Origin: Vibrio metschnikovii CIP 69.14
GTDB taxonomy: Bacteria > Pseudomonadota > Gammaproteobacteria > Enterobacterales > Vibrionaceae
Length of the DNA stretch: 64,000 nucleotides
Assembly (NCBI RefSeq): GCF_000176155.1
Contig: NZ_ACZO01000006.1
Coordinates: forward strand, 1,674,001-1,738,000
Direction of reading: 5' to 3'
In this document: piece by piece, positions 52,219 through 61,686 of the stretch
Numbering within the stretch: position 1 is the first letter of the stretch
Layout of the letters: every line of letters begins with the position of its first letter
Program-made: the position numbers and the translations under genes
The notes under the pieces: generated by a model
Seen by the model: only the letters and a program-made list of their open reading frames with translations
The model's database searches: none
Told to the model about the DNA's origin: nothing

Positions 52219-53750
52219 CAATTCATCTCCAAAGCGGTTAGCAATCCGTCGAGCTCCCTCAGAGCTGCTTCCAATTCTTCTTTTGCCTCTTGCGCCAATA
52301 CGTCCGGCTCTGACAAACCGGTTACATCAATACTGTTTTTATCTTTCAACCAACTGATATCTAGCGAGTCGCCTTTGGTGTTGGCAATCCACTTGCGGCT
52401 AAAGCAACGCCAGCGGGAATGAGCGAGTCGGTCATCGCCCCTCTGGTTTTCTTCCACGGCATCTTTATCGACCTCGATCTCCTGTGCGCCGAAGCTGAAT
52501 TCACCTTCGGTGCGTTTGCTAGTGCCGTCAGGCTTATCACCAAACACTTTCTCAAAGGCCCCCATGTGTGGGTCTGTGCCCAACTCTTCTGGCGTAAAGC
52601 CAATATCAGAATTGCCAAAGGGGGTTCGCTTGCCAAAGCTTGGCATATTGGTACGTAGATCGTAGACCCAGACATTCTGAGTGCAGCTTTCTTCCTGATA
52701 TTTGTCTTTGACTGATCCCTTGGTGAAAAACAGCACATTGGTATTTACGCCCTGAGCGTAAAAGATACCGGTGGGCAAGCGCAAAATAGTGTGCAGGTTG
52801 CACTTGTTCATCAGGTCGCGGCGCACCTCGGTGCCGACACCGGCTTCAAATAACACGTTGTCAGGCAATACTACGGCAGCACGGCCACCGGGTTTGAGCC
52901 CCAAATAAATATGCTGTAAAAAAGCAAGTTGCTTGTTCACATTCGGGAATGGAATATCGTTACGCAAAGGACGTTGCCCCCCAGCTTTATTACCAAAAGG
53001 AGGGTTAGCTATGATTACATCTGCTTCTGCCAATTCAGCCACGTCATCAGTCAGTGCATCACCATAAATAATATTTGCATCTAATTCATGTAGGAATGTA
53101 TTCATTAAGCAAATTCGACGAGTATTTTTCTCTATTTCCACCCCTTGATATTTAGGAGGATTAGCTTTGTATTTTTCTCGTAAATATTTGTTTCTAATAT
53201 AGCTGTCAGCAGAAACCAAGAAGCCACCGCTTCCGGTTGCAGGGTCTTGAATTAATTCACCAAGGTTGGGCTGTATTAATCTCACTATAGTGTTAACTAA
53301 AGAGCGTGGAGTGAAGTACTGACCAGCTCCAGAACGAGTATCCTGAGCACTCTTATCAATTAACCCGCTGTATACGTCACCAAACCCATCTTTTCCTACT
53401 TGGTGCCACTCTATTTTTGAAATGCCATCTATTACAGCTTTTAAATTCTCGGAGTGTGAAAAAACTGTTGTAGGAAAAGCATAAATTGCCTTTACAACTT
53501 CATTTTCAACAGAAGCACCTAAGTGAGTAAGCATTTCTTGATAAAACCCTAATAGCCCATCTCCTTTATAAGATTCCAGATCTACCCAGCGATAACCTTT
53601 AGGTATCAACTTTTCTGAACCATTTTCCTGAGCAATTTTAAGAAACAGCAGATAACTTAGTTCAGATACATACTGGTAATAAGTGATCCCATCGCCACGA
53701 AGTATGTTACAGAGGCTCCATATCTTTTGAATGATGTTATCTTGCTTCAT
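52218..53750 (-). CDS. hsdM: Type I DNA methyltransferase subunit HsdM
   Basis: 510 residues starting ATG 53750 (GGAG seven bases upstream; the frame is open to a TTG at 53762). N-terminal HsdM domain (about 5-120), then the SAM site DPATGSGGFLVSA and catalytic NPPF in ADVIIANPPFGNKAG: N6-adenine methyltransferase. No hsdR follows anywhere in the element; the next genes are hsdS, the ATPase and the HNH protein. Confidence 0.95.
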   Translation of the reverse strand: MKQDNIIQKIWSLCNILRGDGITYYQYVSELSYLLFLKIAQENGSEKLIPKGYRWVDLESYKGDGLLGFYQEMLTHLGASVENEVVKAIYAFPTTVFSHSENLKAVIDGISKIEWHQVGKDGFGDVYSGLIDKSAQDTRSGAGQYFTPRSLVNTIVRLIQPNLGELIQDPATGSGGFLVSADSYIRNKYLREKYKANPPKYQGVEIEKNTRRICLMNTFLHELDANIIYGDALTDDVAELAEADVIIANPPFGNKAGGQRPLRNDIPFPNVNKQLAFLQHIYLGLKPGGRAAVVLPDNVLFEAGVGTEVRRDLMNKCNLHTILRLPTGIFYAQGVNTNVLFFTKGSVKDKYQEESCTQNVWVYDLRTNMPSFGKRTPFGNSDIGFTPEELGTDPHMGAFEKVFGDKPDGTSKRTEGEFSFGAQEIEVDKDAVEENQRGDDRLAHSRWRCFSRKWIANTKGDSLDISWLKDKNSIDVTGLSEPDVLAQEAKEELEAALRELDGLLTALEMN

Positions 53751-53778
53751 TAGCAACTCCAATCTATTAATATTCGAT

Positions 53779-54003
53779 TTATAGTCGAAATTCTTTTACA
53801 TCAAGAACCTTCATGCATTGCATAAAAAAAACGAAGCTAAATGTTCCTCTATTAATTTTATTAGCCACACCTTTATAACTCTCATTAACACCAATAATTG
53901 CTAAACGTCGGCATAATTCGGCATAACCGACACCCGCGCGTCGCAACTCTGCTTTGAGCAAATTTGAAGCTCGAATATTCAATGCATCCTTATCCATCGT
54001 CAT
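53779..54003 (-). CDS. Small predicted regulator, about 74 residues
   Basis: MTMDKDALNIRASNLLKAEL through ELCRRLAIIGVNESYKGVANKINRGTFSFVFFMQCMKVL: a compact helical protein of the DUF6471/helix-turn-helix look (pattern AELCRRLAIIGV...VANKINRGTFS). Start placed at ATG 54003; the frame is open to 54069 but that would cover the operator. It lies 28 bases upstream of hsdM and under a perfect inverted repeat, so it probably autoregulates itself and the operon, like restriction controller proteins. Confidence 0.65.
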   Translation of the reverse strand: MTMDKDALNIRASNLLKAELRRAGVGYAELCRRLAIIGVNESYKGVANKINRGTFSFVFFMQCMKVLDVKEFRL

Positions 54004-54033
54004 TACATAATGTACAATAATGACCTCAATATA

Positions 54034-54088
54034 CCACATATATGTAGATATATCAACGTAAAAATACAATAAATCTACATATATGTGG
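54034..54088. promoter_or_regulatory. Perfect inverted-repeat operator of the hsd operon
   Basis: CCACATATATGTAGAT at 54034-54049 and its exact complement at 54073-54088 (16-bp arms, 23-base spacer). Each arm itself contains the 10-base palindrome ACATATATGT, so these look like two operator sites 39 bases apart. Position is directly upstream of the small regulator gene, where the promoter must lie. Confidence 0.75.
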
Positions 54089-54184
54089 ATTTATTGTAAC
54101 CATTTTGTGAGTAGACTTTGCTGAACAAATAGAATGAATTTATGCCACAACAGCTGATCAGATCCCGAGACAATGGTCTTGCTC

Positions 54185-54745
54185 ATATCCAAGAAGCTTG
54201 CCAAAACGCAACTGAAAGAGAAACCAAAGTACAAGGAATTCAACTAGCCAGTGTATAAAAGAGCTTTCTAATACATAGGCTTGGTAACCTTCTGGCTGGA
54301 TGAACAGGCACTGTCCAATTGGTGATATACACAACCTAACGGCAAACGTGGGTGGGACTTATACCTACTGTGATTTAGCAAATCAGACCTTTCTGACGCT
54401 TTAGGGAGTGATGCTGAAAAGCCCCGATTACAGTACGTCAGCAAACAAGTGGGTATCAAGCCCCAAAATTCAAAAGTACGGTTACTCACCTCGTGTTGGA
54501 TGTCACCGACCTAATGGTTTTTGGCGAAGGGGAATGCAAGGTGCGTAAAAATGGCAAAGAAAGGCACCGTACATCGCGCAAAGCACACTTGGCTGTAGAT
54601 GCTGCTAGCCAGCAAATTCTTTGAGCCAAGATGTCTTTGGATAATATCGGCAACAACTGCAAAAAAATTGGCAAAGTATCCGACGACGTTACCTATAATA
54701 CCAAAGCCTGCTATCAAAACGAGCAGCGCAAAGGAGCAACAACTA
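54185..54745 (+). pseudogene. IS5-family transposase remnant
   Basis: Broken frames on the plus strand read like the IS5-group transposase: PKYKEFN*PVYKRAF..LVTFWLDEQAL near 54210, then, frame-shifted, VTDLMVFGEGECKVRKNGKERHRTSRKAHLAVDAASQQIL near 54500 with stops within and after, then SLDNIGNN and CYQNEQRKGA. Multiple stops and shifts, the 5' and 3' ends and terminal repeats are missing. It lies between tnsE and the cargo. Confidence 0.75.
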
Positions 54746-54752
54746 ATACAAT

Positions 54753-56396
54753 TTATAACACTAATATTTTTTCTGCAGACCTAGCCACCCAGGACTCAAG
54801 CGCTTCATTTTCACTCTTTACCTTATTATCCGGATGCCCAAGATAAGAGCATACTTTGGTATTTGCTGAATTAAATTGTCGCTTCCAGCTCATAGCATTG
54901 AGCCCTTTGTCTTTATCTCGGCTCATCAATTCTTCAAGTATATTTTGGCAGCCAGTTCCGGAATTTTTCGTTCGGAAGAACAGAGTTGATAAACTTTCAT
55001 CTTTGGTTAACTCAATTTCCAAAATTTGAACGGTTGTCGTGTCATCACGTTGGATAGTTGCGTGACAAAACTGCCGGGGCCGACCGTCAATCAAATGAGC
55101 ACTACGACAACTCTGCTTCGGTACATCACCCATTTGATAATCAATCTTCCAACTATATTTGGATTCAAGTTGCTCAAGCATAACTTGGAAAAATGCTATT
55201 TTCTCAGGCGATTCGATTAACTTGGGAGGTTCTAGATTATCAACATCGGCACGTACGCCTTTACCGGTATCTTTCCCTTCTTGTAAACTCGCTAACTCTT
55301 CCTCTGACTGCTCCTGATTATCATCCAATTCAGGTTTCGTATATGGTGGTAATGCTCTTACATGGCGAGGGCTTCTTCTATAATCAGGCTCAACATCAAA
55401 GTTCAAACCAGATCTTCCCAGTTTGACAAGATACCGTTTTTTACTCGCTTTAGGATTGCCATCCGGATCAAGTTCTTTGATATTAACAAGTGGTTTATTC
55501 GGTTTTCGGGGCTTATCTCCATTATCAGGCTCTTCCGAATCAGATTCGATATAAAGAACATCATCAGGATGTGAGAATACTACGGTATATAATTCTGGGG
55601 ATTGTAGACCCGAAATGGAGCGGATTTCACGGATATAAATGTGCTCGTTTGACTCACCGCCAGTAAATCCAGCATACGAAATTTCACAATTCCCTAGGTC
55701 AGGAGGTGAAAAATCAAACGTCCACCTTTCTCCGTTATCAATATCTCTTGCTGTTCGGTTTATTTGTGCAAAGATAGAGCAAAAACTTTCCTCGGCTTCA
55801 GGAACAAAGAATAACCAAGTGAAAAACTTTCTAAACTGCAAGCTATTCAGATATCTAATAGGTATATTAGAGGACAACTCAACCTCCCCAATCCAATCCT
55901 GAGCGGATGACTTACCTAATTGCCAAGTATTTCCCTGATACACAGAAGCTCTTGCCACTTCTGCTGAATGGAAAAATAGCATTCGCGCCAATTCAATAGC
56001 AGGTAGCCAATAAGTTCGTCCCGCTGAATCAAGGCGATAAACAACCAAATCATCAACTTGTTCCGAATACTGTCCGGCCCGGTGTAAAGAACTGGGAATA
56101 TCCCCATATCGGAATTTTTTCCAGTGACTGATACCGGGGACTTGAAATGTCCCACTCCATCCCTGAGCGACATTCTCAATTGACTCTCTTGGGAATTTAG
56201 TGCCGGCCGTTAGGGTTGGCAGCATATCAATCGGTAACGGTTTACGAATCGTATGCTTTTCATCATGCCAAAAATAGCAGACGACCTGCCAGTCATGCCC
56301 AGATTTTCGATACCAATCACCGAGTAATACAAGCTTTGAACCTCTGGGAATGCTACGAATTCCAACCTCATCCAACTCACTCATTTCTGACGTCAT
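54753..56396 (-). CDS. tnsE: Transposition protein TnsE
   Basis: 547 residues, close to the 538 of Tn7 TnsE, in the tnsE position. It directs insertion to lagging-strand-like structures in conjugating plasmids, with the sliding clamp as partner. The C-terminal third (IAFFQVMLEQLESKYSWKIDYQMGDVPKQSC, ILEIELTKDESLSTLFFR, LEELMSRDKDKGLNAMSWKRQF) resembles the conserved TnsE DNA-binding domain. Its ATG overlaps the tnsD stop by four bases (ATGA). Confidence 0.82.
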   Translation of the reverse strand: MTSEMSELDEVGIRSIPRGSKLVLLGDWYRKSGHDWQVVCYFWHDEKHTIRKPLPIDMLPTLTAGTKFPRESIENVAQGWSGTFQVPGISHWKKFRYGDIPSSLHRAGQYSEQVDDLVVYRLDSAGRTYWLPAIELARMLFFHSAEVARASVYQGNTWQLGKSSAQDWIGEVELSSNIPIRYLNSLQFRKFFTWLFFVPEAEESFCSIFAQINRTARDIDNGERWTFDFSPPDLGNCEISYAGFTGGESNEHIYIREIRSISGLQSPELYTVVFSHPDDVLYIESDSEEPDNGDKPRKPNKPLVNIKELDPDGNPKASKKRYLVKLGRSGLNFDVEPDYRRSPRHVRALPPYTKPELDDNQEQSEEELASLQEGKDTGKGVRADVDNLEPPKLIESPEKIAFFQVMLEQLESKYSWKIDYQMGDVPKQSCRSAHLIDGRPRQFCHATIQRDDTTTVQILEIELTKDESLSTLFFRTKNSGTGCQNILEELMSRDKDKGLNAMSWKRQFNSANTKVCSYLGHPDNKVKSENEALESWVARSAEKILVL

Positions 56397-57928
56397 CTTA
56401 TCCCCAACATTTCCAACGCGATAATTTCTAGTTCAATTCTTTCAGTAACTAATTCTTCTCTAATGTTCGCTGCTCTAATCAGTTTCCAGCGTTTGATTGT
56501 TTGATTCTGTTCGAGCAAATGATGAAAAGCCGATTTAAGCCTAATTATTTGATAGTCTTCTAATGATTCAGAATGTAAATCCAACCACTGCTTAGTCAAA
56601 GGTAAATCGACCAAATGTTTCTGAACTGAATTTGCTCTTGGCAACTGCTGAATCAAATGACTTGCAGTCAAACGTGGTCGTCCTTCAACTTGAAATAAAT
56701 GTTCATAAATGACCGTCAATGCCTTTACATTTTTTCTGTCCCAACCAGGATAGTCGACGTTTCTAAATAATTCAAAAGCGGGGTATTTTTCAGGATGATG
56801 GCACATTAACCATGTATAGTCGTTGCGGTATAACCACGCATAAACACGGCCACCTGAATTAAGTTTACGTAATTTCTTCACCCCAAAATCAGAATGTTCG
56901 GCCATCAATTTAACCCATGCATTTCTATGTACTTTAATTTCTGCCGAAGACTTACCAGTAGCGATGAACACTGGTGTAAATCGTTCTTGCTCAGCAGGAA
57001 ACTGTTTCACCTGCTTTAATATTTTGGACAAACTTTTATCCGGGGTTAATGCAGCTATAACCATAAGATGACGGAGCGGATTAAATGATTTTCGATGCTT
57101 ACGAAACAGATTGATGAGCCAACTTTTTTCGTTCATTTCAGGTAAAAATGAATCCAAGAATGAGTTTTCCCAAACTTGTTTTAGGCTCTGATGAATGTCT
57201 TGATGTTGAACACGACTTTTATGAGTAAACCCAAGATCGTTAGCAAGTTGTTGGTAATATAGTGACCAACGGTTTACCCCTAAACCTTCCAAAGAAGATG
57301 TATTCAGTAGTTCTTGGTGATATTCAATGACCCGTTTTTCCGAATGTGTGAGATCAACACCTAGCGTCTGGCGCGAATGGCATTCAATAATAGCGGCGTG
57401 ATAATGGTGCTTTTCTTGGGGATGAAAGGGAGCTGTGGTATCTTCAAGTTTACAGTGATGATCAATACAAACATCAATACCAGGCAATTGATGCATACGC
57501 CTCCAATAAGGTTCTCCCAATTCAACTAATTGCTCTTCGAAACATTGTGGACAATATCGAAAATAGGCAGGTATCGGCACACGACTCGCCACTATACCCA
57601 CACGCGTATGAATTCCCCCCCCATCCTCAGACCCCATTGAGGAAATAACACCTCTTGTCTGCTGATCAGATAAGAATGGAAAATACAACGGTGCTAACGT
57701 AAATTGAGTAATCAGCTCTTTGATACTGATTTGCCAAACAGCTCCAGCATTATCAATGAAATATTGTAAATGGCTAGGCAAATCAGGAATAGCCACTGCA
57801 CTATCAGTTCCCCAAACATCTCTGACTACAGCTTTTTGGTTATGCGCTTGCCCGGTATGACACCCATAACGGGCAATACAGCTATAAAGCAGCTCATCTT
57901 CATATGGTACGGGGAAATAAGTTAGCAT
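56393..57928 (-). CDS. tnsD: Target-selector TnsD (TniQ family)
   Basis: 511 residues (Tn7 TnsD: 508). It has an N-terminal TniQ domain (MLTYFPVPYEDELLYSCIARYG) and a zinc finger C126-x2-C129...C154-x2-H157, the same residues as in Tn7 TnsD, shifted by two. It binds the glmS 3' end and recruits TnsC, and the insertion 25 bases past glmS agrees. It follows tnsC with a one-base gap. Confidence 0.96.
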   Translation of the reverse strand: MLTYFPVPYEDELLYSCIARYGCHTGQAHNQKAVVRDVWGTDSAVAIPDLPSHLQYFIDNAGAVWQISIKELITQFTLAPLYFPFLSDQQTRGVISSMGSEDGGGIHTRVGIVASRVPIPAYFRYCPQCFEEQLVELGEPYWRRMHQLPGIDVCIDHHCKLEDTTAPFHPQEKHHYHAAIIECHSRQTLGVDLTHSEKRVIEYHQELLNTSSLEGLGVNRWSLYYQQLANDLGFTHKSRVQHQDIHQSLKQVWENSFLDSFLPEMNEKSWLINLFRKHRKSFNPLRHLMVIAALTPDKSLSKILKQVKQFPAEQERFTPVFIATGKSSAEIKVHRNAWVKLMAEHSDFGVKKLRKLNSGGRVYAWLYRNDYTWLMCHHPEKYPAFELFRNVDYPGWDRKNVKALTVIYEHLFQVEGRPRLTASHLIQQLPRANSVQKHLVDLPLTKQWLDLHSESLEDYQIIRLKSAFHHLLEQNQTIKRWKLIRAANIREELVTERIELEIIALEMLGIR

Positions 57929-57929
57929 C

Positions 57930-59588
57930 TTAACCAGCCAGCAATTCGTCGATCGGATAAATCAACTGTCGCTCTAATAATGCTTCGTACTGCGATCCTG
58001 TTTTATCAATATAAATTTTCCTTAAATCATGATCGGATAATTGCCCCCAATCACTTGAACTCGTATAGACAGGTTTCTCTTTCTTTTTCTTCGCGTTAAC
58101 TGGTTGATGAGCATCTTGAGTTAAAGAAGTCGTCACCAATTGCATTAAATGAAGAAGTTGGAGGTCTGGGTTTCTGGCCAAGGCATCGGTAACTAAAGGG
58201 CGAGCAATATCTTCTGCAACTCCCATAGAAACGATTGCACTAATCGCTGAGTTAGCCACATTATTTTCAGAGGAATCACCAAGCTCGACGGGTTTCGGTT
58301 TTGGTAATGGTTGAGAGACAAGTCTATCAAAAGCACCGATTATGCTTTCTTCCAATTTAGGAAAAACAAGATCATTGCACTCTTCAACTTTCTTCTTATT
58401 CCCACTTCTTAACGCTTCCAACATCGGTCGGACAATTGAAAATTCCTCTTCAAACACATCATTGAATAGTTCAACAGACAACATCTCGTCTTCGGCGCTG
58501 CCTGCTAACAAAATGGCACGCGCCTGAGCCAAACAAAACAGTTTTACAACAATATCCGGGATGCCCTGACTCAGTTCATAAAGCTTATTGGTTAAGGGTT
58601 CTGTTCTTTCTACTTTGTTGTTCAGCCATTGATAGGGCCAGAGTTCGGTCAGAAAGTCCTCCCAGCTTTCATCAAATGGCAATCGGTCCCAAACAATACT
58701 TCCATCACCGCTCGCTCGGCGGGCTTGGCGAAACTCACTGGTAAAGAGCCTCAACGCTTTGGGAGTGCCAATTAGAACCACTGAAACCTCAACAACGTTA
58801 ACCAATGTGACCAGAAAATTAATCATTTTCTTTTCACCGCCACTCTTAGCAAGATTCATGTGCTGAAACTCATCAATAACGAGCAAGCCAATCGCATGGA
58901 TCAGGCAAAGGTCTGCAACATCTGCCATCATTTTACCGATAGTTGGTCGGCCAGAAGCATATTTAGCCCGATAATCAATATTTAGGCGTCGCCCTAAAGC
59001 GATAAAGAAGCTCAGACAAAAATCCGAAAGTGATCCGTCGTGTGGGCAATCAATTTTTAACCATGGAACCTGAAGTAAATGATACTCAGGATGATAAATT
59101 ACTCGATCGTAAGTATTAAGTACCAGATTTACAGTAGTCGATTTACCCGCTCCTGATATACCAGCAATAGCCATAGAAGATGCAGGAGAGTCGACTTCAT
59201 CATGAATATAAGCGGTTAAATCTTCACGTTGAACTAAATCTCTGATCGTATTGAGCTTACGTTTAAAAGTGGCCGTATTCGGATTTCTGTTCAGGTAGCT
59301 GGAGCGAATTAACTTAGACAGTTTTTGCTCCACAACAATATGATTGGTCTGCGGTACAAAAAACGACCTAGTCAACCGGTTAATCGCATGCGTTCGAATA
59401 TGGCTTTCCAAATTCAATTCAGCAGAATGATAGTCAGGTCGTTTCCTTAGAGTTTTAGCTACATCAACGGGACTCATAATTATCGGCAAAGCAGCAATAA
59501 GCGGATTATCATTGTATTCTGGTAATCCTTGATCTTTATAATCAGCTTCAGGATAACGAGTGTTATTATAGTTATTCATCTGAGTCAT
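57930..59588 (-). CDS. tnsC: Transposition regulator ATPase TnsC
   Basis: 552 residues. AAA+ ATPase that links target-bound TnsD or TnsE to the TnsAB transposase. Walker A GISGAGKST at 143-151, Walker B LLVIDE at 235-240, followed by FQHM. It overlaps tnsB by 17 bases. Confidence 0.96.
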   Translation of the reverse strand: MTQMNNYNNTRYPEADYKDQGLPEYNDNPLIAALPIIMSPVDVAKTLRKRPDYHSAELNLESHIRTHAINRLTRSFFVPQTNHIVVEQKLSKLIRSSYLNRNPNTATFKRKLNTIRDLVQREDLTAYIHDEVDSPASSMAIAGISGAGKSTTVNLVLNTYDRVIYHPEYHLLQVPWLKIDCPHDGSLSDFCLSFFIALGRRLNIDYRAKYASGRPTIGKMMADVADLCLIHAIGLLVIDEFQHMNLAKSGGEKKMINFLVTLVNVVEVSVVLIGTPKALRLFTSEFRQARRASGDGSIVWDRLPFDESWEDFLTELWPYQWLNNKVERTEPLTNKLYELSQGIPDIVVKLFCLAQARAILLAGSAEDEMLSVELFNDVFEEEFSIVRPMLEALRSGNKKKVEECNDLVFPKLEESIIGAFDRLVSQPLPKPKPVELGDSSENNVANSAISAIVSMGVAEDIARPLVTDALARNPDLQLLHLMQLVTTSLTQDAHQPVNAKKKKEKPVYTSSSDWGQLSDHDLRKIYIDKTGSQYEALLERQLIYPIDELLAG

Positions 59589-61686
59589 CCTCTTTAAGCA
59601 AATCTTTTAATCTCGTTGGCAACTTAAAGCTTTTCTGAGCTGGTTTTGCTCCATGAATCGGTGTAACCGTTGCTAATGAATCACCAGATTCCTGATCATT
59701 CTTGGCCGACTTTTTGTCTCGCTCATATTGTCTTTCGCTACTTTTATTACCCGAGATACCTTTCGCTCTTTGTGCTTTTTCTGCTTTGGTGTACTTAGGT
59801 TGCTTTGCTTTTGCTTCATCAGCAATTTGTTCAAGATCAGTCACCAGGTTAACGGAACCAGCTCGGGCTTTTAATCTAGATGTCGCCGCTGCCGTGTTTT
59901 GCTCATCACGAGTAGTCCAAAGCTCCCACATTGTCATGTTGGCAAATGCTCGGCTCCGCTCAGTAAGGTGTGCAGGAATAAAATCAGCATAAGAGTCAGA
60001 TGGTCTCAAATAAATCGTATTTGTGGTATACAAGTCATACGCCACTGTAACTGATTTGGGGCCTAGATAATTACCTTCGAACCATCCCCAATCTAACGCC
60101 TCTTTACAACTGTAGTAACAACCAAAAAGCTTTAGTCCATGTTCAGTGATAGTCGCCGTAGTATGCGGTAGCAGATTTACGTTAACTAACTTCGGATCTG
60201 GTCTACGAAGTAAGCCGGTCCGATATTCAATCCCCCAGTTCCACAGAGTAAGAGGATTTGCCGGCAGATCTTTAGGAATGCCAGAATCAATATCGTAAGT
60301 ACTAATCACATGCTCATTGTTGTAGAAAAGAACAATCTTAATCATCATCTTAGTGAATTCTTTCAGGGTAAGAATTCCATCCTGACGATAGTCGTTGCCA
60401 TGCCGTTTTTTACCTATCGGATTTTTTGTCACATACCCTTCAACAAACGGCTTCATCTTGGTTTGAGTGGTCCGGAAATATCGTTCAACAGACCCTTTCC
60501 AATCTGCGCGAAAAGACGGAGTATTTTGAATATCTACATGAAAAGCTTTACTGAGCACTTCTACATGCCGTCCCAGTATTTCACCTTTATCACCAATAAG
60601 ATTTTCAGGTAGTCCTTGCATCGGCCACATATCTGGAGTGATCTCGATATCAAACTGGGCGCAATATTCGACCTTGTCGGCCATCGACGCACTGAGTGCC
60701 TCCATAGCCGCAACCCACGATGGATTCTCCAAACCGATATACATTCCAACGATAGCGCGACTGAAAACATCCACAACAAAATAGAGAGTTGGACGACCTA
60801 TTATTTCTTCACGATTTAGCTCTGAAACCAGATAGACATCAGCAATAGTCGCATCAATTTGATATAAATATCCCGGACCGGGAACTTCCGCTGTTGATGT
60901 ACTGAGAACAGGCCGATGATCTTTTAGGTAACTAATTTCTCCTTCTCTTTTTCTAGTCACTTCGATAGATGTGTACTCTTTTTTATAAAAGTAACCAAAT
61001 TGCCTTTCAGTCGGTACATCAATTAAATCTTCTGGCTTACAAGGTAACTTTATACCGTAAGCAATAAGTAATTGATTGTACGCGTAATCAAATTCATATT
61101 TACCCTGATTTAGCAGGCACTTTTCAATCACAACTCTAAAAAGCGACTTCATTTGCTCGGTAACTGGCACCCCCTCCCCAGAGGCTCTAGTACGACGACG
61201 ACCGTTACGTTTATCTTGAAATTTTTTAGATTTACCAAGGCCACCACAGAGATAATACCGCCCACTTAATGCATTTTTGCACATGCCAAACTGCCAGTAA
61301 CGTCTAAGCCACCGATATATCGTCTGCTTAGTTGCCCCTGATTGCTCCAGTACTTGATTGAAAAGTTCGCCTCTGGTTTTTCTCTGATATATAGCTGGCT
61401 CAGCTTTAATCACCAAGCCAATAGCATTCCAGGCTTTTTCCTGAACAGCTTCAGCCTTTGAACCTGTTTTCGGGGAAGTCATACTGAATTTGATATAAGG
61501 ATCGGCTATGGACAGCAGTTCTCTCCTTGCCATAAAATGTTCAAAATCAGATTTTGACGCAATCTGTGGAAGGGCACGGTCATCGTCAATGTCTATCCAG
61601 AAGATAGCTTGCTGATTACTCCACAAAATTCGGATTCTTTTTTCATCCCAGGCGTAGACATCGTTAGGCATGAACATATTGAGCAT
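59572..61686 (-). CDS. tnsB: Transposase TnsB (DDE)
   Basis: 704 residues (Tn7 TnsB: 702). It cuts and joins the 3' ends. The DDE triad is D278 (YLYQIDATIADVY), D366 (LIGDKGEI) and E401 (SVERYF). Spacings D-D 88 and D-E 35 equal those of Tn7 TnsB (273/361/396). N-terminal helix-turn-helix region (TKQTIYRWLRRYW about 119-131). It overlaps tnsA by 23 bases. Confidence 0.97.
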   Translation of the reverse strand: MLNMFMPNDVYAWDEKRIRILWSNQQAIFWIDIDDDRALPQIASKSDFEHFMARRELLSIADPYIKFSMTSPKTGSKAEAVQEKAWNAIGLVIKAEPAIYQRKTRGELFNQVLEQSGATKQTIYRWLRRYWQFGMCKNALSGRYYLCGGLGKSKKFQDKRNGRRRTRASGEGVPVTEQMKSLFRVVIEKCLLNQGKYEFDYAYNQLLIAYGIKLPCKPEDLIDVPTERQFGYFYKKEYTSIEVTRKREGEISYLKDHRPVLSTSTAEVPGPGYLYQIDATIADVYLVSELNREEIIGRPTLYFVVDVFSRAIVGMYIGLENPSWVAAMEALSASMADKVEYCAQFDIEITPDMWPMQGLPENLIGDKGEILGRHVEVLSKAFHVDIQNTPSFRADWKGSVERYFRTTQTKMKPFVEGYVTKNPIGKKRHGNDYRQDGILTLKEFTKMMIKIVLFYNNEHVISTYDIDSGIPKDLPANPLTLWNWGIEYRTGLLRRPDPKLVNVNLLPHTTATITEHGLKLFGCYYSCKEALDWGWFEGNYLGPKSVTVAYDLYTTNTIYLRPSDSYADFIPAHLTERSRAFANMTMWELWTTRDEQNTAAATSRLKARAGSVNLVTDLEQIADEAKAKQPKYTKAEKAQRAKGISGNKSSERQYERDKKSAKNDQESGDSLATVTPIHGAKPAQKSFKLPTRLKDLLKEDDSDE

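Noticed and set aside
47435-54760. A hidden hsdR on either strand
   Set aside because: No open frame of the required size (about 800-1,100 codons) and no helicase motifs outside the genes already called.
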